Assembly (NCBI GenBank): GCA_946886475.1
Contig: CAMPIQ010000063.1
Span: 1 to 20,190 of the forward strand
DNA length: 20,190 bases
Direction: 5' to 3'
From: an uncultured Chitinophagales bacterium
GTDB taxonomy: Bacteria > Bacteroidota > Bacteroidia > Chitinophagales > Chitinophagaceae
The notes beneath the pieces were generated by a model, which made no database searches, was not told the origin of the DNA, and saw nothing but the letters and a program-made list of their open reading frames with translations. Below are positions 1 through 10,107 of the stretch, piece by piece (the first letter of the stretch is position 1; each line of letters starts with the position of its first letter). The position numbers and the translations under genes are program-made.

Positions 1-10
1 GAGCATTTTG

Positions 11-37
11 AAAAATCCGCCTGAGGCGGATTTTTTT
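11..37 (+). terminator. Rho-independent terminator of an upstream gene
   Basis: An 11-bp perfect stem (AAAAATCCGCC, positions 11-21) pairs with GGCGGATTTTT (25-35) around a TGA loop and continues into a T run to position 37. The matching A run on the left means it could also work for minus-strand transcription. It presumably ends a gene lying left of the window. Confidence 0.85.
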
Positions 38-330
38 ATACCCGTATGTAATAGCCCCATCAGCATACACTAATAGATTTATAGACGCAACATGATGGAG
101 CAGACAACATAAAAAGAAAATAAATCAATTAAGCATAACATTCAACACAGTTCCAAAATCCAGCAACCCTATTTTCTATTCCCTGTTTGGAAACAGTAAA
201 AATTAAGCAATCCTGGAATCGCAACCTTAACATTTACTTGCATCTACTTTAATAATTCATTTACAATAAACAACTGCTATCTCGCCTACCTTGACGCTGA
301 GAAATTAATTCACGCATCAACCTACTGTTT
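38..330. other. A/T-rich intergenic region, nothing recognised
   Basis: About 290 bp between the terminator and the first gene. I see no open frame of note, no RNA gene and no repeat. A TACCTTG string at 287-293 partly resembles the Bacteroidota TAnnTTTG promoter element and lies about 40 bp before the start codon at 331, but it lacks one T and has no properly spaced upstream TTG, so I do not call it a promoter. Confidence 0.5.
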
Positions 331-1719
331 ATGAAATCAAAAATTCTACCTGCTCTTGCATGCTTATTATTTATCCATTCTTATTCACAGGATAGCAGTT
401 TTCAGCTCAAAGATTATAAATACAGAACCCCAGGATATAAGGCGATGGAGATATCATTTCATCTCAATGGTAATATGACTGACCTGAAAACACAACTCTC
501 ACCAGAGGAGTCATCCGGTAGTTTTCACCTTCAGCCTTCACGACTTACTTATTACCAGTTCAGGAGCACTGACAAAAGAATTCAAACCACCAGCTTTAAT
601 ATCAACCCCTCCATTCAATCTCATAAAAACACAAGTAATTCCAATACCAGCAAATCGAGCTACCTGGATGTTGGAGCTTCCATTTACCATAATGACAGGT
701 TTTACAGGAACAATAAATGGTTCTTTGAAATTGAAAATAATCTGATCACCCGGTTCAATGGCAACCGTGTAAAATCCAATGCTGTAAAAAACAAAACAAA
801 CGAAGCCATTGTTAATGACCGGCTTTCACTTGGATTTGGGAAAGGCAGGATCGAACATGTTCAGGATGCGCAGATGGCTCTTTTCATTCTGAATGATCTC
901 AATGAGATGGGTTTGATCACGGGCAAACCTGAAGCGCAAACGATCAATGAATTTGCAACGCTGATCACCGATATCAATAATAAAAGAGTATTTGATAGCA
1001 GAAGAAGAAGGATCTATGAACTGACAAGAATAGAATCGTTCCTGAGAGAAAAAGGTATTTTATCTGAAACGGACATAAGACATTTTACAATTATCAACGA
1101 TAACTGGGCACTGGCGATGAACCCCTTTAGAAGTTCAGGATCCAACTGGTATGTCAGGGTTGTGGGTAACGGTTCGCTTGACAGGGACAGGTCTGAATAT
1201 GAAAATGGATATTCCCAGATCAATAAATCTTATCAATATTCATTTGTACTGGGTCCCCAAATAGGATATGAAAACTATCTACCCGTGAATTTACACTGGC
1301 AAAGAAATATGGGTATATCCGCCAACTGGAATTTTATCACCACAGACCTGGAAACTACATCCATTTATAATGGCACAATGACAGAGATCATTACCGCCAG
1401 CCGGGAATCAGATGCCAGGGTTTACATGTTTTATGGAATGTCCTACTACCCCAACAACCGTACAAGTATTGGAGGTGTTGTGGCATTAGAAGGAAAGAGG
1501 CATCAGCATGATGATAAATCTGCTTTTGAAAGATCTTATATCCTTTCCCCTGAATTCAATTTATATGCAGATTATTTTATCGGTTACAGAACAAGACTGA
1601 ATGCATCGGCCCAGGTTCATTATGATAAGGCAATGTCTGATTTTAAAGGAGGCGGATCTCTTAATGAACATTTCCTGAATGCAGGCTTTTCCATATCCCT
1701 GTTCCATGCCATATTTTAA
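331..1719 (+). CDS. Predicted outer-membrane beta-barrel protein, function unknown
   Basis: A 462-residue protein with a cleavable signal peptide (about residues 1-19, ending HSYS before Gln20). After a Ser/Asn-rich stretch, residues 110-170 and 270-462 are dominated by alternating aromatic/polar segments typical of beta strands, and the chain ends LFHAIF, with a terminal Phe as in many outer-membrane barrels. Between them lies a predicted helical, charged segment with GRIEHV (from residue 172) and FDSRRRR (221-227). I remember the general pattern 'GRIE-V-DA ... R-FDSR-R' from uncharacterised Bacteroidota envelope proteins but cannot name a family. The start is the first Met, required by the signal peptide. 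It stands alone: 424 bp separate it from the next gene. The barrel assignment is inference from composition; the function is unknown. Confidence 0.75.
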   Translation: MKSKILPALACLLFIHSYSQDSSFQLKDYKYRTPGYKAMEISFHLNGNMTDLKTQLSPEESSGSFHLQPSRLTYYQFRSTDKRIQTTSFNINPSIQSHKNTSNSNTSKSSYLDVGASIYHNDRFYRNNKWFFEIENNLITRFNGNRVKSNAVKNKTNEAIVNDRLSLGFGKGRIEHVQDAQMALFILNDLNEMGLITGKPEAQTINEFATLITDINNKRVFDSRRRRIYELTRIESFLREKGILSETDIRHFTIINDNWALAMNPFRSSGSNWYVRVVGNGSLDRDRSEYENGYSQINKSYQYSFVLGPQIGYENYLPVNLHWQRNMGISANWNFITTDLETTSIYNGTMTEIITASRESDARVYMFYGMSYYPNNRTSIGGVVALEGKRHQHDDKSAFERSYILSPEFNLYADYFIGYRTRLNASAQVHYDKAMSDFKGGGSLNEHFLNAGFSISLFHAIF

Positions 1720-2143
1720 TAACGATCCTTCCGATTTCCTCTCCTTTGTGATATTCTTACCCATTGATATTATACAGGTATCAAAGAGATCAGGAATTTC
1801 CGGAGGGATCCAATAAATATTTTATGGCCGGCAATGGATAGTTCAAAAGATGGAGCCCCGACCGTAGTGGGGGCTCCTGAGTTGTTCAATAAGTACCGGA
1901 TCTAGTGCGTGTTTTTAATTTATGCAGAATCATAACTGTTGCCGGAAACTACCTACATCAGCTATATTTTATTGCTCCGGTATTCAGAATGCATTTGACA
2001 TTGAAAGTTTATTAACAGGGGGGTAAACAAAAGTTAAAGCCACTCTCACGCCCTTTCGGAGTATAACAGCGATATTTGTTTATGTAATCAGGTTTGTTAA
2101 TGCATCCCAGAACAAATATTCTCATCACAATAACCGCATTCGT
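1720..2143. other. Intergenic region with one GC-rich hairpin
   Basis: A 424-bp gap between two plus-strand genes. It contains the hairpin at 1852-1877 and otherwise no convincing open frame or RNA gene. GATATTTG near 2072-2080 is one mismatch from the Bacteroidota TAnnTTTG element and could belong to a promoter for the next gene, but it is about 65 bp from the start codon and I see no matching upstream TTG. Regulation of the alpha-2-macroglobulin gene therefore cannot be read from the sequence. Confidence 0.5.
1852..1877. other. Hairpin GGAGCCCC / GGGGCTCC
   Basis: Perfect 8-bp inverted repeat, GGAGCCCC (1852-1859) and GGGGCTCC (1870-1877), with a 10-nt loop. No T run follows on either side, so it is not a canonical intrinsic terminator. 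It lies about 130 bp after the stop of the first gene. It may be a 3'-end structure or an isolated REP-like element. Confidence 0.55.
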
Positions 2144-5100
2144 ATGAAATTTCCCGGATTCATCATTTTATTTATCATTTCTTTTATAACCACTCAAAGT
2201 TTTGCACAGGTGAAGCAATACCAGACACAATGGAAAAAGATCGATGAACTCATCACTAAATCAAGGCTTCCAAAATCCGCTCTGGCTGAAGTAAAAAAAC
2301 TGTATGCTTTGGCTAAAAAAGAAAATCAGCCCGCCCAGGTGATCAGAACGCTTGTTTATACAGCCTACCTGCAGGATGATCTCAGAGAAAATAACGATGT
2401 GCTGTCAATAAAAGAACTGGAAAAGGAAATCCAAACCCAAAAAGAACCAGCGGCTTCCATTCTGAAAAGCATTCTGGCCACCTATTACCTCGATTACCTT
2501 CAACAAAACAGGTATCAGCTGTATGACCGCACCAATACCATTCATTTTAACAAGAATGATATTGCCACCTGGACCTTGGAAGACCTGCATAAAAAGATAT
2601 CAGAACTCTTTCTCTCCTCTCTTGGCAATGAACAGCTACTGAAACAAACAAAACTTGAACCATTCGATGCAATAATTATCAAGGGCAATCTGAGGTATCT
2701 GCGTCCTACATTATATGACCTCCTTGCCCATCGTGCACTGGAATATTTTGTAAGTGATGAAAGAGATATTGTAAAGCCTTCATTTGCATTTGAGATCGAT
2801 CAGCCGGAAGCATTTGCCCCCGCTGCAGAATTCATAAAACATACCTTTTCCACGCGGGATTCCGTATCGCTGCAACATAAGGCATTATTGATATACCAGC
2901 ACCTCATTGCTTTTCATTTGAATGATGCCAAACCAGATGCACTGATAGATGTTGACATTGACCGGGTTGAATTTGTTTACCGCAACTCAACATCAGCAAA
3001 TAAAGATTCGCTTTACTTAAGATCACTTCAATACATTGCTGATAAATATGCGGGCAATTCCATTGCAAAACAGGCAACCTATCTGTTGGCCCGGTGGTAT
3101 AGCAATAATGGCAATAGCTATAGTCCTTTAAAAGATACAGCCCACCGGTTTTATAAAGTAAAAGCAAAAGAATTACTGGAAGCAGCGATAAAGGACAGTA
3201 GCCATAAATCGCAGGGATGGGTGAATAGTTATAACCTGCTTCAACAAATCACCAAACCGGAGTTTTCTTTTGAACTGGAGAAAGTAAATGTCCCCGCCCT
3301 GCCATTCCGTGTTCTTGTTACCTATAGAAATGAGCCCGTTCTTCACTTGCGATTAGTAAAAGCGGATGCCCAATTGAAAAAACAACTGGAAACGAGAAAT
3401 GAGGATGATGCGTTCTGGAGCACATTGATGAATGCCGCAGCCATAAAGACCTGGAACCAGCAACTACCTGAAACAAACGATTTACAACAGCATAAGGTTG
3501 AGATCAAGGTGGATGGATTGCCAATAGGTGAATATTATCTCGTTGCATCTTCAGATGAAAAATACAGCAAATCAAATACCCGTGTCGGTGCCAGGATGTT
3601 CTATGTTTCCAATATCAGTTTTGCCAATCAGAAAGAAAATTTCTTTGTGCTTCACCGCGAAACAGGGCTACCACTGGTTAACGCAACCGTAAAGGTTTAC
3701 AAAAACATTTATGATTACAAAACATCAAAATACACCAGGGCAGGTATAGGAAATTTCAAAACCGACGTGAACGGGTATTTTAAGCTCGTCACACCAAAAG
3801 ATGAGAGGTATAACAGTTATTACTTTGACATATCACACCATGACGACAGACTTGACCTTGACGAATCTCAATACGCATATTACTACAATGACTATGAAAA
3901 CCGGGATGCAAAGGCCATCAAAAAAACATTTTTCTTTACTGACCGCTCCATTTACCGTCCAGGGCAAACTGTTTTCTTTAAGGGCATCGTAATAAATCAA
4001 CTTGCAGAAAACAAAGGAGTAGCAGCTGATTATTCTACTTCTGTTTACCTGTATGATGCCAACTACCAGGTGAGGGATTCAATGAAACTAACTACAAATG
4101 AATTTGGTTCTTTCAATGGAAGTTTTAAACTACCGCAGAACGCACTGAATGGCAATTTCCAGATCAAAACAAAAAATGATGGTGTCGCTTATTTTTCAGT
4201 TGAAGAATATAAAAGACCAAAATTTCTTGTGGAGTTTGAAGAAGTAAAAGAAAGTTACCGTGTTAACGATACCATTACCATTACCGGTACAGCAAAGGCA
4301 TATGCCGGAAATAATATTGATGGTGCAAAAGTTGTTTACCGTGTGGTAAGAAAGCCAAGATTTATTTACAGATGGTATTTCAGATCATGGTTACCCCCTG
4401 TGAAAGAAATGGAGATCACCAATGGAGAAACAGTAACAGATAAGGATGGAAGATTCACCATTCAATTCAGGGCAATTCCTGATAAGGATATTGATGTAAA
4501 GACCGACCCGGTATTTGATTATGAAGTAAGCGTGGATGTTACGGATATCAATGGAGAAACAAGAAGCGGATCCGAAACGGTAACAGCCGGATATAAATCT
4601 TTGATACTTGACATCAACATTCCGGAAAGAGCTTCACTGGATTCATTAAAACAGATCATGATCAGAACTGAGAACATGAATGGTGAATTCCAGTCGTCCA
4701 CTGTAACAGTCAACTTCCATAAATTATCGCCCGAACAAAGACTCATCCGCAAACGGTATTGGGAACAACCCGACCAGTTCGTGATGAGTAAGGAAGAATA
4801 CATCAGACATTTTCCGCATGATGAATACAGCAATGAAACCGATATGAGTACCTGGAGAAAAACAGGAACGGTAGGCAGAACGGATAGTTCAAGGGCAAAC
4901 GGTCAATGGGCCATTGATAACGGGAAATTGACAACAGGTTTTTATGAAATAGAGATCATTACAAAAGATAAGGACGGCAATGAAGTAAAAGACCTTCGCT
5001 ATATAGAATTATTTGATCCTAAGAATGGATTTAACAGGCCGGAATATTTATGGATTGGTCATGATAGTAAACCCATTGAACCCGGTGAGTCAACTTCAAT

Positions 5101-8100
5101 TCAACTGGGGTCTGCTGCGCAACAGGTATTTCTCATCAATCAGGTAGATAAAAAAGGTAGCCAGGGATTTACCGAAATTCCTATCGGACAAAAAGGAAAG
5201 CAACCCTTTCCCGGCCTTGAGCATAATGAAACTGAAGCCGGGTTCAGGTATACTACCATCAATAATGAAAAGAAAACTTTCCCTTTCACTGCAACGGAAT
5301 CAGACCGGGGTGGGTATGGTGTACATTTCTTTTTTATAAAAGACAACAGGCTTTATCAATATGGCGATATCATCAGTGTGCCCTGGAGCAATAAAGAATT
5401 AAAAATAGAATACGCCACCTTCCGTGATAAGACCCTGCCCGGAAGTGAAGAAACATGGAAAGTGAAAATTTCAGGATATAAGGGAGAACAGGTAGCTGCT
5501 GAAATGCTGGCCAGCATGTATGATGCTTCGCTGGATCAGTTCAGGCCTCATAATTGGAATAAACCAAATTTGTGGCCCTCATATTATAACAACCTGAACT
5601 GGAATGATGATTTGAATTTCACCGCTGTTGCATCTTCTAATAAATGGATACCCGAAAAAGAAAATAAAAACATTCCACATCAATATGATGTACTTACCGC
5701 TTACCCATATGTTTTAGAAAATAACAGGAGAGCGATGTTACGGGGCAACGCTGGTGTATATGGCTTAAGGTCAATGGAAAGTAAGGCGCAAAGAATGGCA
5801 GCGCCACCTGCAGTTGATGCTGTATTTAAAAACGAGGTGGCCGAATCAGCAGATTCAACCGCTGTAATGAATGCCGATGGAACAGATGATAAAACAGACT
5901 TTGATCAAACCACAAATGAACCTATACAGGTCCGCAAAAACTTCAATGAAACCGCATTCTTTTTCCCGGACTTGAAAACAGATGCTAATGGAAATATTGA
6001 ATTTTCATTTACTGCTCCTGAAGCGCTGACCAGATGGAAAATTCAGACGCTGGCACATACAAAAGAATTGGCCTTTGGTCTATCCTCTAAAGAAATGGTT
6101 ACGCAAAAAGAACTGATGGTTCAACCCAATATGCCAAGATTTGTGCGCCAGGGCGACAGGATGGAGCTGACAGCAAAAATTGTGAATCTCAGTGATAAGG
6201 AAATGACAGGGCAGGCACAACTCATGTTGTTTGATGCCACTACCAACCAGTCTGTTGATGGATACTTCATCAATACATTTCCCAACCAGTATTTCACGGT
6301 TGCTGCGGGACAAAGTGAAGTGGTGAAATTTCCTGTGCAGGTTCCATTCCAGTTCAACCATGCGCTGACCTGGAGGATCATTGCCAGGTCCGGAAACTTT
6401 AGTGATGGTGAAGAAATGACCTTACCAGTTCTTACCAATAAAGTACTGGTGACAGAAACCTTACCCATGCCGGTAAGCGGTAGTGAAACAAAAAATTTCA
6501 GATTTGAAAAATTATTGCAATCCGGTAATAGTGAAACACTCCAGCATCATTCCTTGTCTGTTGAATACACTTCCAATCCGGCGTGGTATGCTGTACAGGC
6601 CCTGCCTTACCTGATGGAATATCCTTATGATTGTGCCGAGCAAACCTGGAACCGTTATTATGCCAATGCTCTGGCATCGCATATTGCCAATGCAACTCCA
6701 CGCATCCGCCAGATCTTTGAAAAATGGAAGACCATTGATACTTCAGCACTGATATCCAACCTGGAAAAGAACCAGGAGCTGAAATCAGCTTTGCTTGAAG
6801 AAACACCATGGGTGTTGCAGGCCAGATCTGAATCAGAACAAAAAAGAAATATTGCTTTACTGTTTGACATGGTGAAGATGAGTAATGAAATGCAGGCCAA
6901 CCTTGAAAAGCTCAAACAAATGCAATCTTCAAATGGTGGATTTGTATGGTTCAAGGGTGGACCGGATGACCGCTACATTACACAATATATAATAACCGGA
7001 ATAGGGCATTTAAAAAAGTTAGGTGTGCAAACGGAAAACCTGTCATCCATTTTAAGAACTGCCCTTCCCTATCTCGATAAAAAGATCAAAGAAGATTATG
7101 ATAATCTCATTAAGCAAAAGGCAAAATTGATCAGCCAGCAGGTTAGTGATATTCAAATACAATATCTCTACATGCGCAGTTTTTTTCCTGAGATTGCCAT
7201 TCCTGCTGCATCAAAAACAGCCTACAATTATTACAGGAAACAATCGCAGCAATTCTGGACCAAACAAAGTAAATACATGCAGGGTATGACTGCGCTGGCT
7301 CTTAGCAGGACCGCTGATAAAACCACGCCTTCTGCTATTTTGAGATCACTCAAAGAATCATCCATCATGCATGAAGAACTGGGAAGGTATTGGAAAGACA
7401 ACCAGCCTGGTATCAGCTGGAGATGGTCGCAGGCTCCAATTGAAACCCAGTCTTTGATGATAGAAGCATTCAACGAGATCAACAAGGACACCAGAACAGT
7501 TGATGAATTGCGTACCTGGCTCATTAAAAACAAGCAAACCAATAACTGGAGAACAACAAAAGCCACAGCTGATGCGGCATATGCCATGTTATTGCAGGGA
7601 ACGGACTGGCTTGGTAATGAACCGGAAGTTGAAATAAAACTGGGTTCGGTTACACTGAACAACAAATCAGGATCCGAAGCGGGTACAGGATATTTCAAAC
7701 AAACCATTGCTCCTGAAAAGATCAGTCCTGCAATGGGAAACATTACTGTATCTGTAGAAAATAAAGATCTAAAACCGGGCACTGTTAATACCAGCTGGGG
7801 CGCTGTTTACTGGCAATATTTCGAAGACATGGATAAGGTAACCACCGCAGCTACGCCATTACAATTGAATAAAAAATTATTCATTGAAAAGAATTCTGAC
7901 CGCGGTCCGGTTCTGACACCAGTTGAAGAGGGAACACAATTAAATGTTGGAGATAAAATAAAGGTCCGCATTGAGCTCCGCGTTGACCGCGACATGGAAT
8001 ACATGCATATGAAAGACATGCGCGCATCAGCCCTGGAGCCGGTGAATGTTTTAAGTGGTTATAAATGGCAGGATGGATTAGGTTATTATGAATCTACAAA

Positions 8101-8275
8101 AGATGCCAGTACCAACTTCTTCTTCAATCACCTGCGAAAAGGAACCTATGTTTTTGAGTATCCATTATTCGTAACGCATACAGGCAACTTTACCAATGGC
8201 ATTACAACCATCCAGTGTATGTATGCACCGGAGTTTAGTGCGCATTCCGAGGGAGTACGGATAACAATTGAATAG
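2144..8275 (+). CDS. Alpha-2-macroglobulin family protein with intact thioester motif
   Basis: A 2043-residue secreted bacterial alpha-2-macroglobulin, the family of large envelope proteins thought to trap proteases through a reactive thioester. The signal peptide covers about residues 1-21 (ending QSFA before Gln22); there is no lipobox, unlike the E. coli lipoprotein type. Residues 22-380 look mainly helical and are followed by beta-rich macroglobulin domains. The MG2 signature TDRSIYRPGQ starts at residue 599. The A2M core signature ETAFFFPDL...LTRW starts at residue 1269, just after a low-complexity stretch. The thioester motif CAEQ is at 1497-1500 (YPYDCAEQTWNRYY context), followed by the alpha-helical thioester domain. 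The C-terminal domain has the usual D-MEYMHMKD-RA and MYAPE patterns. Length is normal for the Bacteroidota form. No pbpC, the frequent partner in Proteobacteria, lies in the window. The gene is monocistronic, with a terminator 110 bp downstream. Confidence 0.95.
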   Translation: MKFPGFIILFIISFITTQSFAQVKQYQTQWKKIDELITKSRLPKSALAEVKKLYALAKKENQPAQVIRTLVYTAYLQDDLRENNDVLSIKELEKEIQTQKEPAASILKSILATYYLDYLQQNRYQLYDRTNTIHFNKNDIATWTLEDLHKKISELFLSSLGNEQLLKQTKLEPFDAIIIKGNLRYLRPTLYDLLAHRALEYFVSDERDIVKPSFAFEIDQPEAFAPAAEFIKHTFSTRDSVSLQHKALLIYQHLIAFHLNDAKPDALIDVDIDRVEFVYRNSTSANKDSLYLRSLQYIADKYAGNSIAKQATYLLARWYSNNGNSYSPLKDTAHRFYKVKAKELLEAAIKDSSHKSQGWVNSYNLLQQITKPEFSFELEKVNVPALPFRVLVTYRNEPVLHLRLVKADAQLKKQLETRNEDDAFWSTLMNAAAIKTWNQQLPETNDLQQHKVEIKVDGLPIGEYYLVASSDEKYSKSNTRVGARMFYVSNISFANQKENFFVLHRETGLPLVNATVKVYKNIYDYKTSKYTRAGIGNFKTDVNGYFKLVTPKDERYNSYYFDISHHDDRLDLDESQYAYYYNDYENRDAKAIKKTFFFTDRSIYRPGQTVFFKGIVINQLAENKGVAADYSTSVYLYDANYQVRDSMKLTTNEFGSFNGSFKLPQNALNGNFQIKTKNDGVAYFSVEEYKRPKFLVEFEEVKESYRVNDTITITGTAKAYAGNNIDGAKVVYRVVRKPRFIYRWYFRSWLPPVKEMEITNGETVTDKDGRFTIQFRAIPDKDIDVKTDPVFDYEVSVDVTDINGETRSGSETVTAGYKSLILDINIPERASLDSLKQIMIRTENMNGEFQSSTVTVNFHKLSPEQRLIRKRYWEQPDQFVMSKEEYIRHFPHDEYSNETDMSTWRKTGTVGRTDSSRANGQWAIDNGKLTTGFYEIEIITKDKDGNEVKDLRYIELFDPKNGFNRPEYLWIGHDSKPIEPGESTSIQLGSAAQQVFLINQVDKKGSQGFTEIPIGQKGKQPFPGLEHNETEAGFRYTTINNEKKTFPFTATESDRGGYGVHFFFIKDNRLYQYGDIISVPWSNKELKIEYATFRDKTLPGSEETWKVKISGYKGEQVAAEMLASMYDASLDQFRPHNWNKPNLWPSYYNNLNWNDDLNFTAVASSNKWIPEKENKNIPHQYDVLTAYPYVLENNRRAMLRGNAGVYGLRSMESKAQRMAAPPAVDAVFKNEVAESADSTAVMNADGTDDKTDFDQTTNEPIQVRKNFNETAFFFPDLKTDANGNIEFSFTAPEALTRWKIQTLAHTKELAFGLSSKEMVTQKELMVQPNMPRFVRQGDRMELTAKIVNLSDKEMTGQAQLMLFDATTNQSVDGYFINTFPNQYFTVAAGQSEVVKFPVQVPFQFNHALTWRIIARSGNFSDGEEMTLPVLTNKVLVTETLPMPVSGSETKNFRFEKLLQSGNSETLQHHSLSVEYTSNPAWYAVQALPYLMEYPYDCAEQTWNRYYANALASHIANATPRIRQIFEKWKTIDTSALISNLEKNQELKSALLEETPWVLQARSESEQKRNIALLFDMVKMSNEMQANLEKLKQMQSSNGGFVWFKGGPDDRYITQYIITGIGHLKKLGVQTENLSSILRTALPYLDKKIKEDYDNLIKQKAKLISQQVSDIQIQYLYMRSFFPEIAIPAASKTAYNYYRKQSQQFWTKQSKYMQGMTALALSRTADKTTPSAILRSLKESSIMHEELGRYWKDNQPGISWRWSQAPIETQSLMIEAFNEINKDTRTVDELRTWLIKNKQTNNWRTTKATADAAYAMLLQGTDWLGNEPEVEIKLGSVTLNNKSGSEAGTGYFKQTIAPEKISPAMGNITVSVENKDLKPGTVNTSWGAVYWQYFEDMDKVTTAATPLQLNKKLFIEKNSDRGPVLTPVEEGTQLNVGDKIKVRIELRVDRDMEYMHMKDMRASALEPVNVLSGYKWQDGLGYYESTKDASTNFFFNHLRKGTYVFEYPLFVTHTGNFTNGITTIQCMYAPEFSAHSEGVRITIE

Positions 8276-8620
8276 AACAGGGAAATGGAACCGGTGAACT
8301 GATGATATGAAATCAGGAAGTAAGGAATGATGAAGTCCGTTCCCGGAACAAAACAATTTCCAAAAGATTTCAATGCCTGTATGCAGGGTCATGCCTTTGG
8401 CATGACCCTTTTTTATTTTAAAAAATACTAATTCCCCATAGTAAGTATAGAAGGGTCTGTAAATTAAATGTCAAAAATATTTGGATAAGATAAAAAACAA
8501 ATGAAAGCTTCATTTAACAGGACCACCATGAAATTGACTTCCCAAATACTTTATGTTTTCTTAACATCTTCAGTTCCCTGGTCATCTGTTCCACTGCTCC
8601 ACAATTCTTGGGTTTCTCCC
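8276..8620. other. Intergenic region between the macroglobulin gene and guaB
   Basis: It holds the terminator at 8385-8415, then about 200 bp of A/T-rich DNA and the guaB promoter element. An open frame of 54 codons (8501-8665) overlaps the guaB start in another frame. It has no recognisable features and I do not annotate it. No riboswitch-like structure was recognised upstream of guaB. Confidence 0.5.
8385..8415 (+). terminator. Rho-independent terminator of the alpha-2-macroglobulin gene
   Basis: A perfect 11-bp stem, AGGGTCATGCC (8385-8395) and GGCATGACCCT (8399-8409), with a TTT loop and followed by a T run. This is a textbook intrinsic terminator located 110 bp after the stop codon at 8275. 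It separates the macroglobulin gene from guaB. Confidence 0.93.
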
Positions 8621-8628
8621 TATCTTTG
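8621..8628 (+). promoter_or_regulatory. Bacteroidota -7 promoter element of guaB (TATCTTTG)
   Basis: TATCTTTG is an exact match to the Bacteroidota sigma-ABfr consensus TAnnTTTG. It ends only 3 nt before the ATG at 8632, so transcription would begin at or just inside the start codon, giving a leaderless mRNA. No well-spaced -33 TTG is visible; the nearest, at 8608-8610, is only 10 nt away. The element falls inside the upstream extension of the reading frame, which argues against the TTG at 8608 as start. Confidence 0.6.
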
Positions 8629-8631
8629 CCC

Positions 8632-10107
8632 ATGGCAACAAACTCCACTTCTAAAAACTTTATAGACGGGCTGACTTTCGACGATGTTTTACTGGTTCCG
8701 GCATTCTCGGAGATCCTTCCAAGGGACGTAGAAATCAAGACCAGGCTTACAAAGGATATCACACTGAATATTCCCATGCTGTCCGCAGCCATGGATACGG
8801 TAACTGAAGCTGCACTTGCCATTGCACTGGCAAGGGAGGGCGGCATCGGCATCCTTCATAAAAACATGTCCATTGAAAAGCAGGCCGACCAGGTTCGTAA
8901 GGTAAAGCGCAGTGAAAGCGGATTGATCGTGGATCCCATCACGCTTCCTGTTGACGCCACCATTGGAGATGCGTTAAGGCTGATGAGAGAAAATAAGATC
9001 GGGGGCATCCCAATCATAGAATCAGGAGGAAAACTGGCAGGCATACTTACCAACCGTGACCTGAGGTTTGAAGAAGACCTGCATCGAAAGGTAAGCGAGG
9101 TAATGACCCGTGAAAACCTGATCACGGCACCGGAGGGAACAGACCTTAAAAAGGCAGAAGCTATTTTAAGAAAAACAAAGGTGGAAAAACTTCCTGTTAT
9201 AGATAAATCAGGAAAATTAATTGGATTGATCACTTACCGTGATATTTTACAGGTGATCTCTTTTCCCCATGGTATAAAAGATAATATGGGCAGGCTGCTG
9301 GTTGGTGCTGCCATTGGCGTTACTGCTGATATTCTTGACAGGGTAGCCGCATTGCAACTGGTAGGTGTTGATGTAATAGTGCTTGATAGCGCACACGGAC
9401 ATTCAAAAGGCATCATTGATTCTTTAAAAAATGTAAAAAAGAATTTTAAGAACATCAATGTCATTGCAGGTAATATAGCCACCAGAGCAGGCGCAGAAGC
9501 CCTTGTGGAAGCAGGTGCTGATGCGGTTAAAGTGGGGATCGGACCTGGTTCTATCTGTACAACCAGGATCGTGGCAGGAGCAGGCGTACCCCAGTTAACT
9601 GCTATCATGCAGGCCCATGCCGGGTTGAAAAAGACCAACACGCCATTAATTGCGGATGGTGGTATCCGTTATACCGGCGACATGGTAAAAGCATTAGCAG
9701 CCGGTGCAGACTGTGTGATGATGGGTAGCATCTTTGCCGGCACTGAAGAAAGTCCGGGTGATACCATAATTTATGAAGGAAGAAAATTCAAGGAATACCG
9801 GGGCATGGGATCATTGGGAGCCATGAGTGTGGGAAGCAGCGACCGGTATTTCCAGGATCCTGAAGCGGATGTAAAGAAATATGTACCAGAGGGCATTGAA
9901 GGCCGGGTGGCATACAAGGGCATGCTGAAAGAAATTGTTTATCAATATACGGGAGGACTTCGTGCAGGTATGGGTTATTGTGGTGCTAAAAGTATTGCCG
10001 AGTTGCAGGAAGCCGGATTTGTCAGGATCACCAATGCCGGTATGCGTGAGAGCCATGCGCATGATGTGGAGATCACAAGGGAAGCGCCGAATTATACCCG
10101 TAAATAA
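8632..10107 (+). CDS. guaB: Inosine-5'-monophosphate dehydrogenase
   Basis: IMP dehydrogenase (EC 1.1.1.205) oxidises IMP to XMP with NAD+, the committed step of guanine nucleotide synthesis, in the cytoplasm as a tetramer. The ATG at 8632 gives 491 residues, the usual length. The frame stays open to a TTG at 8608, but those 8 codons contain the promoter element and add a non-conserved peptide. The N-terminal barrel part has [10 protein letters not shown] and the following [10 protein letters not shown] tandem CBS (Bateman) pair occupies about residues 97-205 ([17 protein letters not shown]). The catalytic loop GPGSICTTR carries Cys309 (E. coli Cys305). The phosphate-binding and flap motifs [19 protein letters not shown] and EGRVAYKG follow. 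All key residues are present. It appears to be transcribed alone. Its TAA stop overlaps the first copy of a palindromic repeat. Confidence 0.97.
   Translation: MATNSTSKNFIDGLTFDDVLLVPAFSEILPRDVEIKTRLTKDITLNIPMLSAAMDTVTEAALAIALAREGGIGILHKNMSIEKQADQVRKVKRSESGLIVDPITLPVDATIGDALRLMRENKIGGIPIIESGGKLAGILTNRDLRFEEDLHRKVSEVMTRENLITAPEGTDLKKAEAILRKTKVEKLPVIDKSGKLIGLITYRDILQVISFPHGIKDNMGRLLVGAAIGVTADILDRVAALQLVGVDVIVLDSAHGHSKGIIDSLKNVKKNFKNINVIAGNIATRAGAEALVEAGADAVKVGIGPGSICTTRIVAGAGVPQLTAIMQAHAGLKKTNTPLIADGGIRYTGDMVKALAAGADCVMMGSIFAGTEESPGDTIIYEGRKFKEYRGMGSLGAMSVGSSDRYFQDPEADVKKYVPEGIEGRVAYKGMLKEIVYQYTGGLRAGMGYCGAKSIAELQEAGFVRITNAGMRESHAHDVEITREAPNYTRK

Noticed and set aside
7231..7782. 183-codon antisense frame within the macroglobulin gene
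   Set aside because: It lies fully opposite a strongly supported coding region, lacks any family signature and fits a codon-bias shadow.
8608..8631. TTG start extending GuaB by 8 residues
   Set aside because: The extension covers the TATCTTTG promoter element and adds a non-conserved peptide; the ATG at 8632 gives the normal GuaB length.
8501..8665. 54-codon open frame upstream of and overlapping the guaB start, possible leader peptide
   Set aside because: It runs out of frame through the guaB promoter element and start codon and has no recognisable features or attenuator-like structure after it.
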